64,000 bases of DNA from Sphingomonas montanisoli (GCF_008274695.1 NZ_VTOU01000001.1:620001-684000); one strand, 5' to 3'; counted from the stretch's first letter, positions 17,211 through 26,061 are shown. The notes: a model not told the origin generated them from the letters alone. Numbers and translations are program-made.

Positions 17211-17466
17211 GTCCTCGTCGGGGTCGTCGCGAGACCCCGCAGATGAAGACGATCGTTACGGGGTCAGTGCGACTATACGGGGCGAAATCCCCGTGATGCT
17301 GGATTTTGTCGGCTTTCTCTGATATTGAGAGTCGCAAGATGGTGCGCTTCTGCACGCGCACATGACGAGGAACCCGTTGAACAGCGTCGCATCATTGCCG
17401 TTCGGCCGCCGATTGGGACGCGGACCGGACGGGATCGAGCGACGCTTCCCGTGGAAAGGTGAATAA

Positions 17467-17985
17467 ATGGCTGCCAAGGCGCTGAGCTTCGTTGTCGGCG
17501 ATTATGTTGTTTACCCCAAGCATGGTGTCGGCCGCGTGGTCGAACTCCAGAGCCAGGAAATCGCCGGGGCCAAACTTGAGCTCTACGTCCTGCGTTTCGA
17601 AAAGGAGCGCATGACGCTCCGCGTGCCCACCAACAAGGCGGAAGCCGTCGGCATGCGCAAGCTCAGCTCGTCTGTGACGATGAGCGAGGCGCTGACCACG
17701 CTGAAGGGCAAGCCCAAGGTGAAGCGCACCATGTGGTCGCGCCGTGCGCAGGAATATGAAGCGAAGATCAACTCGGGCGACCTGGTGTCGATCTCCGAAG
17801 TGGTCCGCGATCTATTCCGTGCCGACGATCAGCCCGAGCAGAGCTATTCGGAGCGTCAGATCTTCGAAGCGGCGGCCAGCCGCCTCGCCCGCGAACTCGC
17901 GGCGATGGAAGCGATCGACGAGCCGGCGGCGATGGAGAAGATCCTCGACATCCTGCGCAAGGCGGCCGCCATTCACAACAAGTGA
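17467..17985 (+). CDS. carD: CarD family transcription regulator
   Basis: This 172-residue protein has an N-terminal RNA-polymerase-interacting Tudor-like domain (FVVGDYVVYPKHGVGRV, then LRFEKERMTLRVP) and a helical DNA-binding C-terminal part (SYSERQIFEAAASRLARELA). CarD binds the beta subunit of RNA polymerase and stabilises open promoter complexes, notably at rRNA promoters. Fit to the family is end to end. GGAAAGGTGAATAA precedes the ATG. A clear terminator follows at 18013. Confidence 0.95.
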   Translation: MAAKALSFVVGDYVVYPKHGVGRVVELQSQEIAGAKLELYVLRFEKERMTLRVPTNKAEAVGMRKLSSSVTMSEALTTLKGKPKVKRTMWSRRAQEYEAKINSGDLVSISEVVRDLFRADDQPEQSYSERQIFEAAASRLARELAAMEAIDEPAAMEKILDILRKAAAIHNK

Positions 17986-18012
17986 TCGGCTGCTTCACCT
18001 GAGATACGAAGA

Positions 18013-18039
18013 GGGCGGTCCTGCGGGGCCGCCCTTTTT
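18013..18039 (+). terminator. Rho-independent terminator after carD
   Basis: GGGCGGTCC (18013-18021), loop TGCG and GGGCCGCCC (18026-18034) give a nine-pair stem with one G-U pair, followed by TTTTT at 18035-18039. Confidence 0.9.
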
Positions 18040-18194
18040 CTTTGTGCAAAGCCTCACCATTTTGGCGACGATCGCTTGACGACAGCTGACACCCCAAGTT
18101 CACATGTAAACAATTGCAACGATGGTGAAGATCTCGTCCACCAAATTGTAAAATCGGGTTAGTGGCCTGCGACGAAGACTAAGGGGAACGCAGC

Positions 18195-18251
18195 ATGTCG
18201 ATCGTTTCGCAGCAGCCGGCGCGCATCACCCGGCATTGGATGGGGTGCTGA
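18195..18251 (+). CDS. Possible 18-residue leader peptide
   Basis: ATG 18195 lies eight bases after AAGGGGA, a better ribosome-binding site than the regulator gene itself has. The frame codes for MSIVSQQPARITRHWMGC and ends with TGA at 18249-18251, one base before the regulator ATG at 18253. The layout suggests translational coupling or a leader peptide. Translation is not proved. Confidence 0.4.
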   Translation: MSIVSQQPARITRHWMGC

Positions 18252-18252
18252 T

Positions 18253-18963
18253 ATGCGGATCGCGATTCTCGACGACGAACCGCAGGACCGCGCCTTCGTC
18301 GCCCGCACGCTGACCGAAGCCGGCCACGTCTGCTATGAGTTCCCCAACGCCCGCACGCTTTCCACGCGGCTGCGTCAGGACACGTTCGACCTTCTTATCC
18401 TCGACTGGAACATGCCCGATAAATCGGGTGTCGAGATCCTCGAATGGATGCGCAACAATCTGGAGCTGCCGGTGCCCGCGCTGCTGCTGACCAACCGTTC
18501 CGCCGACGAGGATATCGTCACCGGGCTAGGCGCCGGCGCGGACGATTATATCGTGAAGCCGGTCCAGCCGCCCGTGCTGCTCGCGCGCATCAACGCGCTG
18601 ATGCGGCGCAGCGGCCCGCGCGAAGCGGCAAGCGGCAGCGAGACCTTCGGCCCTTACACGCTCCACCCGATGCGCCAGAACGTGACGGTCGACGGCGACA
18701 CGATCGCACTGACCGCCAAGGAGTTCGAACTGACGGCGACGTTGTTCCGCAATCTGCATCGTCCGCTGTCGCGTGCCTATCTGCTGGAGATGGTGTGGGG
18801 GCGCAATCCGGACCTGCCCACCCGCACGCTCGACGCACATATCTCGCGCATCCGTTCAAAGCTGGGGCTGCGGCCTGAGCGCGGCTATCGTCTCGTGCCG
18901 GTTTACAGCTATGGCTATCGCCTGGAAGCCGTCGGCCCTGATGGAGAGGGCGGCGAACACTAA
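18253..18963 (+). CDS. OmpR-family response regulator
   Basis: This 236-residue protein has a receiver domain (acidic pocket DDE at 7-9, phosphoacceptor D51 in LDWNMPD, conserved K102 in VKPV) and a C-terminal winged-helix DNA-binding domain (about 130-226, with LTAKEFELTATLFRN and TRTLDAHISRIRSKL). It is a transcription factor activated by phosphorylation. The partner is almost certainly the CHASE2 histidine kinase encoded immediately downstream. Its own ribosome-binding site is weak, and a short upstream frame ends one base before it. Confidence 0.92.
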   Translation: MRIAILDDEPQDRAFVARTLTEAGHVCYEFPNARTLSTRLRQDTFDLLILDWNMPDKSGVEILEWMRNNLELPVPALLLTNRSADEDIVTGLGAGADDYIVKPVQPPVLLARINALMRRSGPREAASGSETFGPYTLHPMRQNVTVDGDTIALTAKEFELTATLFRNLHRPLSRAYLLEMVWGRNPDLPTRTLDAHISRIRSKLGLRPERGYRLVPVYSYGYRLEAVGPDGEGGEH

Positions 18964-18979
18964 GGGCGGTCGACAAAAG

Positions 18980-21202
18980 GTGAGCAACGGCAACCCGGCA
19001 GTTCCAAGGCGACTTTACGCCGAATGGCTCGCCGTCGCCATCGTCGCGAGCTTGCTGGTGGCGACCCTCGTCTGGGCGCGCGTCACCGTCCGTCTCGACA
19101 ACATCCTCTACGATCGCGCGCTGGAGGCCGATCGCAGGACGCCGCCCGACGACATCCTGATCGTCGCGATCGACAGCGCCAGCCTGCGCCAGATCGGCGC
19201 TTGGCCGTGGCCGCGCAGCGTCCACGCCCAATTGCTTGATCGGTTGGCCGCCGCGAAGCCGAAAGCCGTCGGATACGACGTGCTGTTCGTCGAGCCGACC
19301 GAACAAGACGCAGCGCTTGCCTCCGCGATGCGGCGGGTGCCCACATATCTGCCGTTGCTCGTCGACGTTCCGGGCACCAATGGCGCGCCTTTCGACGCAA
19401 TCGATCCCGCTGGCGACCTGAAGGCGGCGGCCGCTGGCATCGCCCACGTCAACGTCGGCTTCGATGGCGATCGCGTGATCCGCCAGGTCAATCTGGAGGA
19501 AGGCGGCGGCGGCCAGAGCTGGATTCAACTCGCCGCCGCAATGGCCGGGACGAAACCCGATCCCGCGATCGATACGAAGCGACCAGGGCTGTGGCAGGAG
19601 CGCCCCGTCCTGATCCCCTATGGCGGCGGCGCGGGCCATTTCCAGACGGTATCCTTCACCGACGTCCTGTCGGGCAACATCCCCGCCGAGTTCTTGCACG
19701 GCCGCTACATCCTGGTCGGCGCAACGGCGAATGGCATGGGCGATTCCTATCCGACCCCCAGCACCGGCGACACCAGCCAGATGTCCGGGGTCGAGATCCA
19801 GGCACATCTGCTCGACGCCCTGCTTCACGGCCATGTCATCACCCCCGCCTCCCCCATCGTCCAGTTGGCGGTGGCCCTCGCGGCTCTGTGGATCATGCTG
19901 CTCGGTTTCCTCCGGCTCGGGCCGAGCGCGACGGGCTATCTGTTGCTCGGCCTGCTGATCGCGATCCTGGGCGGCAGCCTCGCGCTGCTCCACTGGGGGC
20001 GGCTGTGGGTCCCGCCGGGCGCGACGCTGATGGGGCTGCTGTTCGTCTATCCGCTCTGGGGATGGCGCCGGCTCCACACGCTCAGCCTCTACATGACCGA
20101 GGAATTGCGCGTTCTCGAACATGAGCGCGACGATCTGCCGCAGGCGGCGGCGGTGGCGAGCCGCGAAGTCACGACGCAGGCGGCACTGCTGCGCGGCGCG
20201 ATCGATCGCCTGCGCGATCTTCGTCGCTTCCTCGCCGACGCGATCACCCATCTGCCGGATGCATTGTTCGTGACCGATCTGGAAGGCCGCATCAGCCTGT
20301 CGAACGACGAGGCCCGTACGCTGGCCGAACGGCTTGGCCTCGACGGCGGACGCGGGGCTGCCGTCGGGCCGCTGCTCGAAACGCTCGGCGCGGCACCGAT
20401 CGATGCCGATGGCCCGAGCGAAGGCGGCATTGACCTGCGTGACGATCAGGAGCGGAGCTATGAACTGCGCTGGGTCGCGCAGCATGACGCCGCCGACCGG
20501 CGCATCGGCTGGATCGTGCGCATCGCCGACACGACCCGGCTCAAGCAGGCCGAGCGCGGGCGCGAAGAAGCGCTGGAGCTGCTGAGCCACGACATGCGCG
20601 CACCGCAATCCGCCATCCTGACGATGATCACGCAGGAAGGCGCAGGCATGCCGACCGACCTTGCCGCACGGATCGCGCGGCAGGCGCGGCGCACGCTCGA
20701 CCTGGCCGAGAATTTCGTCCAGCTCGCCCGCGCCGAGGCAAAGCCGATCGACGAAGATGAGGTCGATCTGGCCGACGTGCTGATTGACTCGGCCGATGCG
20801 CTTTGGACTCAGAGCCGCGCGCGCGGCGTGGTGGTCGATCTCGAAACGCCGGACGAGCCGCCGCTGCTGCCGGGGGACCGACAATTGCTGACCCGCGCCG
20901 TCACCAACCTGCTGTCCAACGCGATCAAATATAGCGACGAGGGCGGCCGGGTGAGTTGCGTCCTCACCCACTGCACCGAAAAGGCGCGGCTGGTGATCAC
21001 CGACAAGGGCGTGGGCATGACCGAGGCCGAACAGGGCCGGCTGTTCCAGCGCTTCGCGCGCGGACGGCGCGAAGGTGTCGGCCTTGGCCTCGCGCTCGTC
21101 GACACCGTCGTGCGCCGCCACGGCGGCACGATCGCCTGCGAAACCGCCCCCGGCGAAGGCACGCGCTTCACGATAGACCTGCCGCTCGCCAACGCCGCCT
21201 GA
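18980..21202 (+). CDS. CHASE2-domain sensor histidine kinase
   Basis: The start used is GTG 18980, with AAGGGCGG about ten bases upstream; ATG 18941, overlapping the regulator gene, is an alternative. An N-terminal membrane segment (LAVAIVASLLVATLVW) precedes an external CHASE2 domain (about 40-270), then three or so membrane segments (about 285-355), a PAS-like segment, and the kinase core. The core shows an H box LLSHDMRAPQ, N box NLLSNAIKYS, G1 DKGVGMTEAEQG and G2 GVGLGLALVD. It senses an unknown extracytoplasmic signal and phosphorylates the adjacent regulator. A GIN-domain secreted protein gene follows. Confidence 0.9.
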   Translation: MSNGNPAVPRRLYAEWLAVAIVASLLVATLVWARVTVRLDNILYDRALEADRRTPPDDILIVAIDSASLRQIGAWPWPRSVHAQLLDRLAAAKPKAVGYDVLFVEPTEQDAALASAMRRVPTYLPLLVDVPGTNGAPFDAIDPAGDLKAAAAGIAHVNVGFDGDRVIRQVNLEEGGGGQSWIQLAAAMAGTKPDPAIDTKRPGLWQERPVLIPYGGGAGHFQTVSFTDVLSGNIPAEFLHGRYILVGATANGMGDSYPTPSTGDTSQMSGVEIQAHLLDALLHGHVITPASPIVQLAVALAALWIMLLGFLRLGPSATGYLLLGLLIAILGGSLALLHWGRLWVPPGATLMGLLFVYPLWGWRRLHTLSLYMTEELRVLEHERDDLPQAAAVASREVTTQAALLRGAIDRLRDLRRFLADAITHLPDALFVTDLEGRISLSNDEARTLAERLGLDGGRGAAVGPLLETLGAAPIDADGPSEGGIDLRDDQERSYELRWVAQHDAADRRIGWIVRIADTTRLKQAERGREEALELLSHDMRAPQSAILTMITQEGAGMPTDLAARIARQARRTLDLAENFVQLARAEAKPIDEDEVDLADVLIDSADALWTQSRARGVVVDLETPDEPPLLPGDRQLLTRAVTNLLSNAIKYSDEGGRVSCVLTHCTEKARLVITDKGVGMTEAEQGRLFQRFARGRREGVGLGLALVDTVVRRHGGTIACETAPGEGTRFTIDLPLANAA

Positions 21203-21267
21203 CGCGCTTGCGTCGACCGGCACGCCACTGTATTGTTCATGCAATACAGATAGAAATGGAGCGCCTG

Positions 21268-21978
21268 ATGTCCCGCCGCCCGCTGATCGCCCTGACCGCC
21301 GCCGCCTGCGCGCTGGCCGCCGCCTGCTCCGCGCAGGCCGCCACCCGTCCCTTCCCGGTACCGGGCTTCTCCAAGCTGCGGGTCGAGGGGCCCTATACGG
21401 TGCGGGTCCACACCGGCGCGAAGCCGAGCGTGATCGCACGCGGACCGCAAGCCCGGCTCGACAAGCTGATCGTCGAGACGCGCGGCGATATGCTGGTCGT
21501 CACGTCCGAAAAGAGCTGGGGCTGGAACAGCACGAAGTGGGGCAAGGAGGACACGGTCTATGTCGACATCACCGTCCCCGCGCTCACCTCCGCCGAACTG
21601 ACCGGATCGGGTGACGTCAGCGTCGATGTTGTGCGCACGCCGGCCTTCGCGGCGTCGGTCACCGGATCGGGGGACCTGACCGTCGCGCAGCTTCAGACCG
21701 GCAAGCTCGCCGCCAACGTCACAGGATCAGGCGACCTGACGCTCACCGGCAAGACCAACGCAATGACCGCGCGTGTAACCGGATCGGGCGATCTCCATGC
21801 GGGCGGCGTCACCGTCGGCACGCTGACGGCATCGGTAACGGGCTCGGGTGACATCGACGTCGGCCCGACCCGCGTCGCCGACGCCAGCGTGCTGGGTTCG
21901 GGTGACATCGACATCGCTGGCCGCCCGCAGTGCAAGACATCGAAGCGCGGATCGGGCGAGATACGCTGCGGAGGGTGA
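21268..21978 (+). CDS. Secreted GIN-domain (DUF2807) protein
   Basis: The start is ATG 21268, six bases after GGAG; a Sec signal peptide follows (MSRRPLIALTAAACALAAAC, cleavage near AQA-ATR). The mature part is a right-handed beta solenoid: an xxGSGD turn recurs about seven times at intervals near 18 residues (LTGSGD, VTGSGD four times, VLGSGD, RGSGE). This is the DUF2807/GIN pattern found in periplasmic or outer-membrane-associated proteins. The function is not established. Position after the two-component pair suggests shared regulation. Confidence 0.85.
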   Translation: MSRRPLIALTAAACALAAACSAQAATRPFPVPGFSKLRVEGPYTVRVHTGAKPSVIARGPQARLDKLIVETRGDMLVVTSEKSWGWNSTKWGKEDTVYVDITVPALTSAELTGSGDVSVDVVRTPAFAASVTGSGDLTVAQLQTGKLAANVTGSGDLTLTGKTNAMTARVTGSGDLHAGGVTVGTLTASVTGSGDIDVGPTRVADASVLGSGDIDIAGRPQCKTSKRGSGEIRCGG

Positions 21979-21979
21979 A

Positions 21980-22432
21980 TTAGCTCACTGAACCCGCGAT
22001 CAGCGTCATGCGCAGGCACTGGCAGACGACTTCGTCGCGCTGGTTGAGCAATTGATGCCGGAAGGTGACGACGCCGGCGCCAGGCCGCGATTTGCTTGCG
22101 CGCAGTTCGATGACTTCGGTTTCGGCGCGCATCGTGTCGCCGATGAACACCGGGTTTGGCGTGACGACCTTGTCATAGCCCAGATTCGCGACCAGCGAAC
22201 CGAGCGTCGTGTCACCCACCGAAAGCCCGATCATCAGCGCGAAGGTGAAGGTCGAATTGACGAGGATACGGCCGAACTCGCTCTGCGCGGCAAAATGCGC
22301 GTCGAGGTGGAGCGGCTGCGGATTGTGCGTCATCGTCGAGAACAGGAGGTTGTCCGTTTCCGTCACCGTCCGCCTGATCTCATGCGCGATTCGATCGCCC
22401 ACCTGCCACTGGTCGAAATATCGGCCTGCCAT
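21980..22432 (-). CDS. MaoC-like hot-dog dehydratase
   Basis: This 150-residue hot-dog protein carries the hydratase-2 motif region: FSTMTHNPQPLHLDAHFA (D and H of the family signature) and FGRILVNSTFT. MaoC proteins hydrate or dehydrate enoyl-CoA thioesters in fatty acid, PHA or mesaconyl-CoA metabolism. The Asn-to-Phe-Ser-type start and length (150) fit the stand-alone group. GloB lies just upstream on the same strand with 12 bp between. The substrate is unknown. Confidence 0.85.
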   Translation of the reverse strand: MAGRYFDQWQVGDRIAHEIRRTVTETDNLLFSTMTHNPQPLHLDAHFAAQSEFGRILVNSTFTFALMIGLSVGDTTLGSLVANLGYDKVVTPNPVFIGDTMRAETEVIELRASKSRPGAGVVTFRHQLLNQRDEVVCQCLRMTLIAGSVS

Positions 22433-22444
22433 TCTGCTCCCCTC

Positions 22445-23167
22445 TTAGAAATTGTCCTTCGCGGTCCGCCGCGCCGCGAGTTCCTCGACGCTGTCGGCAC
22501 GCATGAAAGGGTTGGTGGCGCGCTCGAGCCCGATCGTGGTCGGGACGGTCGCCTCCCCGCGTTCGCGCAGCGCGGTCACGAGGTCGAAGCGCGCGGCGAT
22601 ATCCCGATTGTCGGGCTCCGCGGCGCGAGCATAGCGCGCGTTCGACAGCGTATATTCGTGCGCGCAATAGACCGAAGTCTCCTCGGGCAACGCCGCCAGC
22701 TTGCGCATGTTGCCGAACATCTGCTCGGCCGTCCCTTCGAACAACCGGCCGCAACCCATCGCGAACAGCGTGTCGCCGGTAAAAATGGTCTCCTCGCTCG
22801 GCAGATGAAAGGCGATGTGGCCCGCCGTATGCGCAGGCACGTCGAGCACCCTGCCCTCGATCGCGCCGAGCCGCACCGTGTCGCCTTCGGCCACCGTGCG
22901 ATCGAGCGTGGGGATTTTCGCAGCCTCGGCTGCGGGGCCGGTGATCGTCGCGCCGGTCGCAGCCTTGATCTCGGCATTGCCGCCAGTGTGATCCGGGTGC
23001 CAATGCGTGTTCCAGATCTGGCTGATCTTCCAGCCCTTCGCATCGGCGGCCGCCAGCACCGGTGCCGCCACCGCCGGATCGATGACGGTCGTTTCCCCGC
23101 TTGCCGGATCATGAACCAGCCAGACATAATTGTCGCTGAGCACGGGAATGCGTTCGATCTCGATCAT
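22445..23167 (-). CDS. gloB: Hydroxyacylglutathione hydrolase (glyoxalase II)
   Basis: This 240-residue metallo-beta-lactamase-fold hydrolase has THWHPDHTGG (about 54-63) as the two-metal site, followed by HTAGHIAFH, FTGDTLF, a conserved C-G in MGCGRLFEG, and HEYTLSNARY. These last motifs belong to the glyoxalase II branch. It cleaves S-lactoylglutathione to D-lactate and glutathione in methylglyoxal detoxification. The start is ATG 23167; a longer frame upstream has no family match. Confidence 0.93.
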   Translation of the reverse strand: MIEIERIPVLSDNYVWLVHDPASGETTVIDPAVAAPVLAAADAKGWKISQIWNTHWHPDHTGGNAEIKAATGATITGPAAEAAKIPTLDRTVAEGDTVRLGAIEGRVLDVPAHTAGHIAFHLPSEETIFTGDTLFAMGCGRLFEGTAEQMFGNMRKLAALPEETSVYCAHEYTLSNARYARAAEPDNRDIAARFDLVTALRERGEATVPTTIGLERATNPFMRADSVEELAARRTAKDNF

Positions 23168-23310
23168 GGCAGGCTCCTTGGCCGCCCGATGTAGGCGCGC
23201 GGCACCGCTTCGTCGAGCGCCTCGCCAATACAACTAACTCTTTGCTGGCATCCCGACAGAAATCTTGTAACCAGCCGTTAGAGCCAAGGCCGAGTCAGAC
23301 AGAGGGCATA

Positions 23311-24822
23311 ATGAGCAAACTCGCCGACATGATCCGCGAAGTCTCGTCGATCGAGCCGGATACGCCCGAACTAGAATATGAGAAAGCCTGGTATAGCTGG
23401 CGCGACCTGACCGATCTGTCGGCGGCGATCGATGCGAAGCTGACCGAAGCCGGACTGGGCGAAGGCGTCCGCGTCGGCTGCCTCCTGCGCAACCGGCCCG
23501 AATTCGTATCCACGCTGATCGCGTTGTTCACGACCAACCGTTGCCTCGCGACGCTCAACGCCTCGGCCCCCGCCGACAAGCTGGCGACCGATGTCGAGAA
23601 GGTGGCGGCGCCCGTGATCCTGGCGCTCGATGAAGATTGGGAGCGCCCCGGCGTCCTCGACGCCGCCAAGGTCGCCGGATCGCTCGGCCTCGCTTTCTCG
23701 GGCAAGAGCGTGCGCGTCGTCTGCGAAGCGAAGCCGGATGCCGTGTTCAACCGCGACGCCCCGGGCATCGCGATCGAGATGCTGTCGAGCGGCACGACCG
23801 GTACGCCGAAGCGTATCCCGCTGGCTGCCCGCAATTTCGAAAAGGCGCTGATGAGCGCGGCATCCTATGAAAAGGGCCGCGACCAGGACGCGCCCATGAA
23901 GCTGCGTTCGGGCGTGCAGGTGGTCACCGCGCCGCTCGCCCATATTGCGGGCATCACAGGAATCATGAATCCCTTGCTCGCAGGCCGTCGAATCTGCCTG
24001 ATCGACAAGTTCAGCGTCGAGGCGTTCCGCGACGCCGTGGTCCGCCACCGCCCCAAGGTCGCCGGCGCGCCGCCTTCGGCGCTGCGTATGATCCTCGATG
24101 CCGATATCCCCAGGGAAGATCTGTCGAGCCTGGTAGCCTATCGCACCGGCACCGCACCGCTCGATCCCGATCTGGCGGACGCCTTCTACAAGAAATACGG
24201 CATCCCCGTGCTCCAGAACTACGGCGCGACCGAGTTTGCGGGTGGCGCGGCGGGCTGGACGCTGCAGGATTTCAAGGACCATTGGGAAACGGGTAAGCGC
24301 GGCTCGGTCGGCCGGCTCAATCCGGGTGCCGAGGCGCGCACCGTCGATCCCGAAAGCGGCAACGTGCTGGATTACGGCATGGAAGGCCTGCTCGAAATCC
24401 GTGCGCCCAATATCGGCAATGGCAAGGATTGGGTCCGCACCACCGACATCGCCGTCGTCGACGAGGACCGCTTCCTGTGGATCAAGGGGCGGTACGACAA
24501 CGCCATCATCCGCGGCGGCTTCAAGATCCTGCCCGACGACGTGATCCGCGCAATGGAGCAGCATCCGGCCGTGCGTGAGGCGACCGTCGCGGGCATGCCG
24601 GATCGGCGGCTGGGCGAGGTGCCGGTCGCGGCCTTCATCCGCCGTGCGGACACCGATGCACCGACCCAGGAGGAATTCGTCGCCTTCCTGCGCGAGCGGC
24701 TGATGCCGTATCAGGTGCCGGTGAAGATCATCGAGATGGCCGATTTCCCGCGCACGCCTTCGCTCAAGGTCAGCCTGCCGGCGTTGAAGGCGCTGTTCGA
24801 GGCGGAGATGTCGACGAACTAA
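23311..24822 (+). CDS. AMP-forming acyl-CoA synthetase/ligase family protein
   Basis: This 503-residue adenylate-forming enzyme has the P-loop-like LSSGTTGTPKRIPL, the A5 motif NYGATEF, the A7/A8 region RTTDIAVVDEDRFLWIKGR and GGFKILPDDV, and the C-terminal lysine region (PRTPSLKVSLP). It activates a carboxylic acid as acyl-adenylate and probably passes it to CoA. It starts at ATG 23311 after AGAGGGC. A specific substrate cannot be told from sequence. Confidence 0.87.
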   Translation: MSKLADMIREVSSIEPDTPELEYEKAWYSWRDLTDLSAAIDAKLTEAGLGEGVRVGCLLRNRPEFVSTLIALFTTNRCLATLNASAPADKLATDVEKVAAPVILALDEDWERPGVLDAAKVAGSLGLAFSGKSVRVVCEAKPDAVFNRDAPGIAIEMLSSGTTGTPKRIPLAARNFEKALMSAASYEKGRDQDAPMKLRSGVQVVTAPLAHIAGITGIMNPLLAGRRICLIDKFSVEAFRDAVVRHRPKVAGAPPSALRMILDADIPREDLSSLVAYRTGTAPLDPDLADAFYKKYGIPVLQNYGATEFAGGAAGWTLQDFKDHWETGKRGSVGRLNPGAEARTVDPESGNVLDYGMEGLLEIRAPNIGNGKDWVRTTDIAVVDEDRFLWIKGRYDNAIIRGGFKILPDDVIRAMEQHPAVREATVAGMPDRRLGEVPVAAFIRRADTDAPTQEEFVAFLRERLMPYQVPVKIIEMADFPRTPSLKVSLPALKALFEAEMSTN

Positions 24823-24901
24823 GACCATCCTGCTTGACGGGTGGTGGGGGCGCTCTTATGGAGCGCCATCCCAGCCCCGATCACGGGGCGGATGCCTTGT
24901 G

Positions 24902-24978
24902 GCGGTCGTAGCTCAATTGGTTAGAGCGCCGGTTTGTGGTACCGGAGGTTGCGGGTTCAATCCCCGTCGATCGCCCCA
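24902..24978 (+). tRNA. tRNA-His (GTG)
   Basis: It folds as a full cloverleaf: acceptor GCGGTCG with CGATCGC (one G-U), D stem GCTC/GAGC, anticodon stem CCGGT/ACCGG with loop TTGTGGT (anticodon GTG at its centre), T arm GCGGG-TTCAATC-CCCGT. CCA is encoded at 24976-24978. The base before position 1 (24901) is G and the discriminator (24975) is C, so the G-1:C73 pair typical of bacterial tRNA-His is available. It lies upstream of the Rrf2 gene. Confidence 0.97.
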
Positions 24979-25027
24979 TTGTCTACCACCGCTTGCAACT
25001 TTCGCGCTTCGGCGTCTAAAGCGGCGC

Positions 25028-25459
25028 GTGCTATCTCAACGTACCCGTTATGCGATCCGCGCTCTGCTCCACCTGGGCGACCGCTATGGCGAAGGCCCGG
25101 TCCAGCTGACCGAGATCGCCGAGGCGCAGAACATCCCGTCGAAATTCCTGACGGTGATCCTGTCCGAGATGAAACGCGCCGGCTTCGTCGAAACGATGCG
25201 CGGCAAGGAAGGCGGCTACTGGCTCGCCCGATCGCCCGACCGGATCACTTATGGCGATATCGTGCGCGCGACACGCGGGTCGCTGGCGCTGGTCCCCTGC
25301 GCCGCGCGGCTGGCTTATGCGCCGTGCGACAATTGCGTCGACGAGGCGGTTTGCCGGCTGCGCGCCGCGATGTTGGCGGTTCGCGATGAAACCGCCAACA
25401 TCCTCGATCGCATGTCGCTGGCGGAAAAGCTGCCGGTCGACGAGATCGCCGCGCAATAG
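25028..25459 (+). CDS. Rrf2 family transcriptional regulator
   Basis: The start is GTG 25028 (VLSQRTRYAIRALLHLG), which gives the exact family N-terminus; any earlier start would run through tRNA-His. The protein has 143 residues with a winged helix (about 8-80) and a C-terminal cysteine set C-AARLAYAP-CDNC-VDEAV-C that could hold an iron-sulfur cluster. Rrf2 proteins sense iron-sulfur state, nitric oxide or redox state. It is the only regulator nearby; its targets are unknown. Confidence 0.85.
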   Translation: MLSQRTRYAIRALLHLGDRYGEGPVQLTEIAEAQNIPSKFLTVILSEMKRAGFVETMRGKEGGYWLARSPDRITYGDIVRATRGSLALVPCAARLAYAPCDNCVDEAVCRLRAAMLAVRDETANILDRMSLAEKLPVDEIAAQ

Positions 25460-25651
25460 CTGCAGCGCACAATTTTTTTCGGAACCTTGGCGGAAAACAG
25501 GCGTTTGCGGGGAGTCCGCGAAGATGCCAAGGGGCCATTACGTTCTAGGAACATTCACTTTTCGCATTGACGCGGATTTGGGGCACGGTATGTCACCCGC
25601 TGGGTCGGCATTCGAGCCGAACCTTATAAGAATGCTATGGGAGCTGCTCGA

Positions 25652-25885
25652 ATGAAGAAGCTGAGCTTTGTCGTCGCCGCTGCTGGCCTGATCGCGCTGG
25701 CCGCCTGCAGCAAGCAGACGCCTGCCGAGAACGCCATCGACAACAACGTCGCTGCGCTGGAAAACACCGCCGACGCGCTTGAGAACGCTGCTGACGCGAC
25801 CTCGAACGAGGCCGTCGAGAGCAGCCTTGAGAACGCGGCTGACGCGGTCGAGAACGCTGCGGACGCGGAAGCGGCGAAGAAGTAA
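25652..25885 (+). CDS. Small alanine-rich lipoprotein
   Basis: The ATG is at 25652 behind GGAG. The 77 residues start with MKKLSFVVAAAGLIALAAC, a type II signal peptide with lipobox LAAC, so it is anchored by lipid at the cysteine. The rest is a heptad-like chain of near-repeats (ENTADALENAADA, LENAADAVENAADA), predicted helical coiled coil. The composition resembles other short sphingomonad lipoproteins with AxxALENAADA repeats. The function is unknown. A strong terminator follows. Confidence 0.75.
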   Translation: MKKLSFVVAAAGLIALAACSKQTPAENAIDNNVAALENTADALENAADATSNEAVESSLENAADAVENAADAEAAKK

Positions 25886-25922
25886 TCGTTCGGCCCCGCA
25901 AGGGGTCGATCTGAATAACTTC

Positions 25923-25958
25923 AACGGGCGTCCCTTCTTCGGAAGGGGCGCCCGTTTT
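25923..25958 (+). terminator. Rho-independent terminator after the small lipoprotein gene
   Basis: AACGGGCGTCCCTTC (25923-25937) pairs with GAAGGGGCGCCCG (25942-25954) across a TTCG tetraloop, with a G-U pair in the stem, followed by TTTT at 25955-25958. Confidence 0.9.
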
Positions 25959-25982
25959 CTATGTAGCCATTTCTGTAGTGAC

Positions 25983-26058
25983 CCGTTGGTGCCGAGCGAA
26001 GTCGAGCACATTGGCTGGGCGTGCGTGAGCGTGTCTCGACTTCGCTCGACACGAACGG
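25983..26058. repeat. Intergenic inverted repeat, family B copy 1
   Basis: GTGCCGAGCGAAGTCGAGCAC and GTGTCTCGACTTCGCTCGACAC are imperfect reverse complements that enclose a short spacer. The same arms (GAGCGAAGTCGAG / CTCGACTKCGCTCGACACGAACG) recur at 56113-56184. It lies between the lipoprotein terminator and truA. Confidence 0.8.
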
Positions 26059-26061
26059 CGG

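Noticed and set aside
18590-21439. 949-codon open frame opposite the CHASE2 kinase
   Set aside because: Composition is Arg/Ala-rich as for antisense frames; the plus-strand genes are well supported.
24899-25030. Longer N-terminus for the Rrf2 gene
   Set aside because: It would translate through tRNA-His; the GTG at 25028 gives the normal family start.
25524-25655. 43-codon open frame ending on the lipoprotein start
   Set aside because: No ribosome-binding site and no sequence pattern; the overlap ATGA is likely chance.
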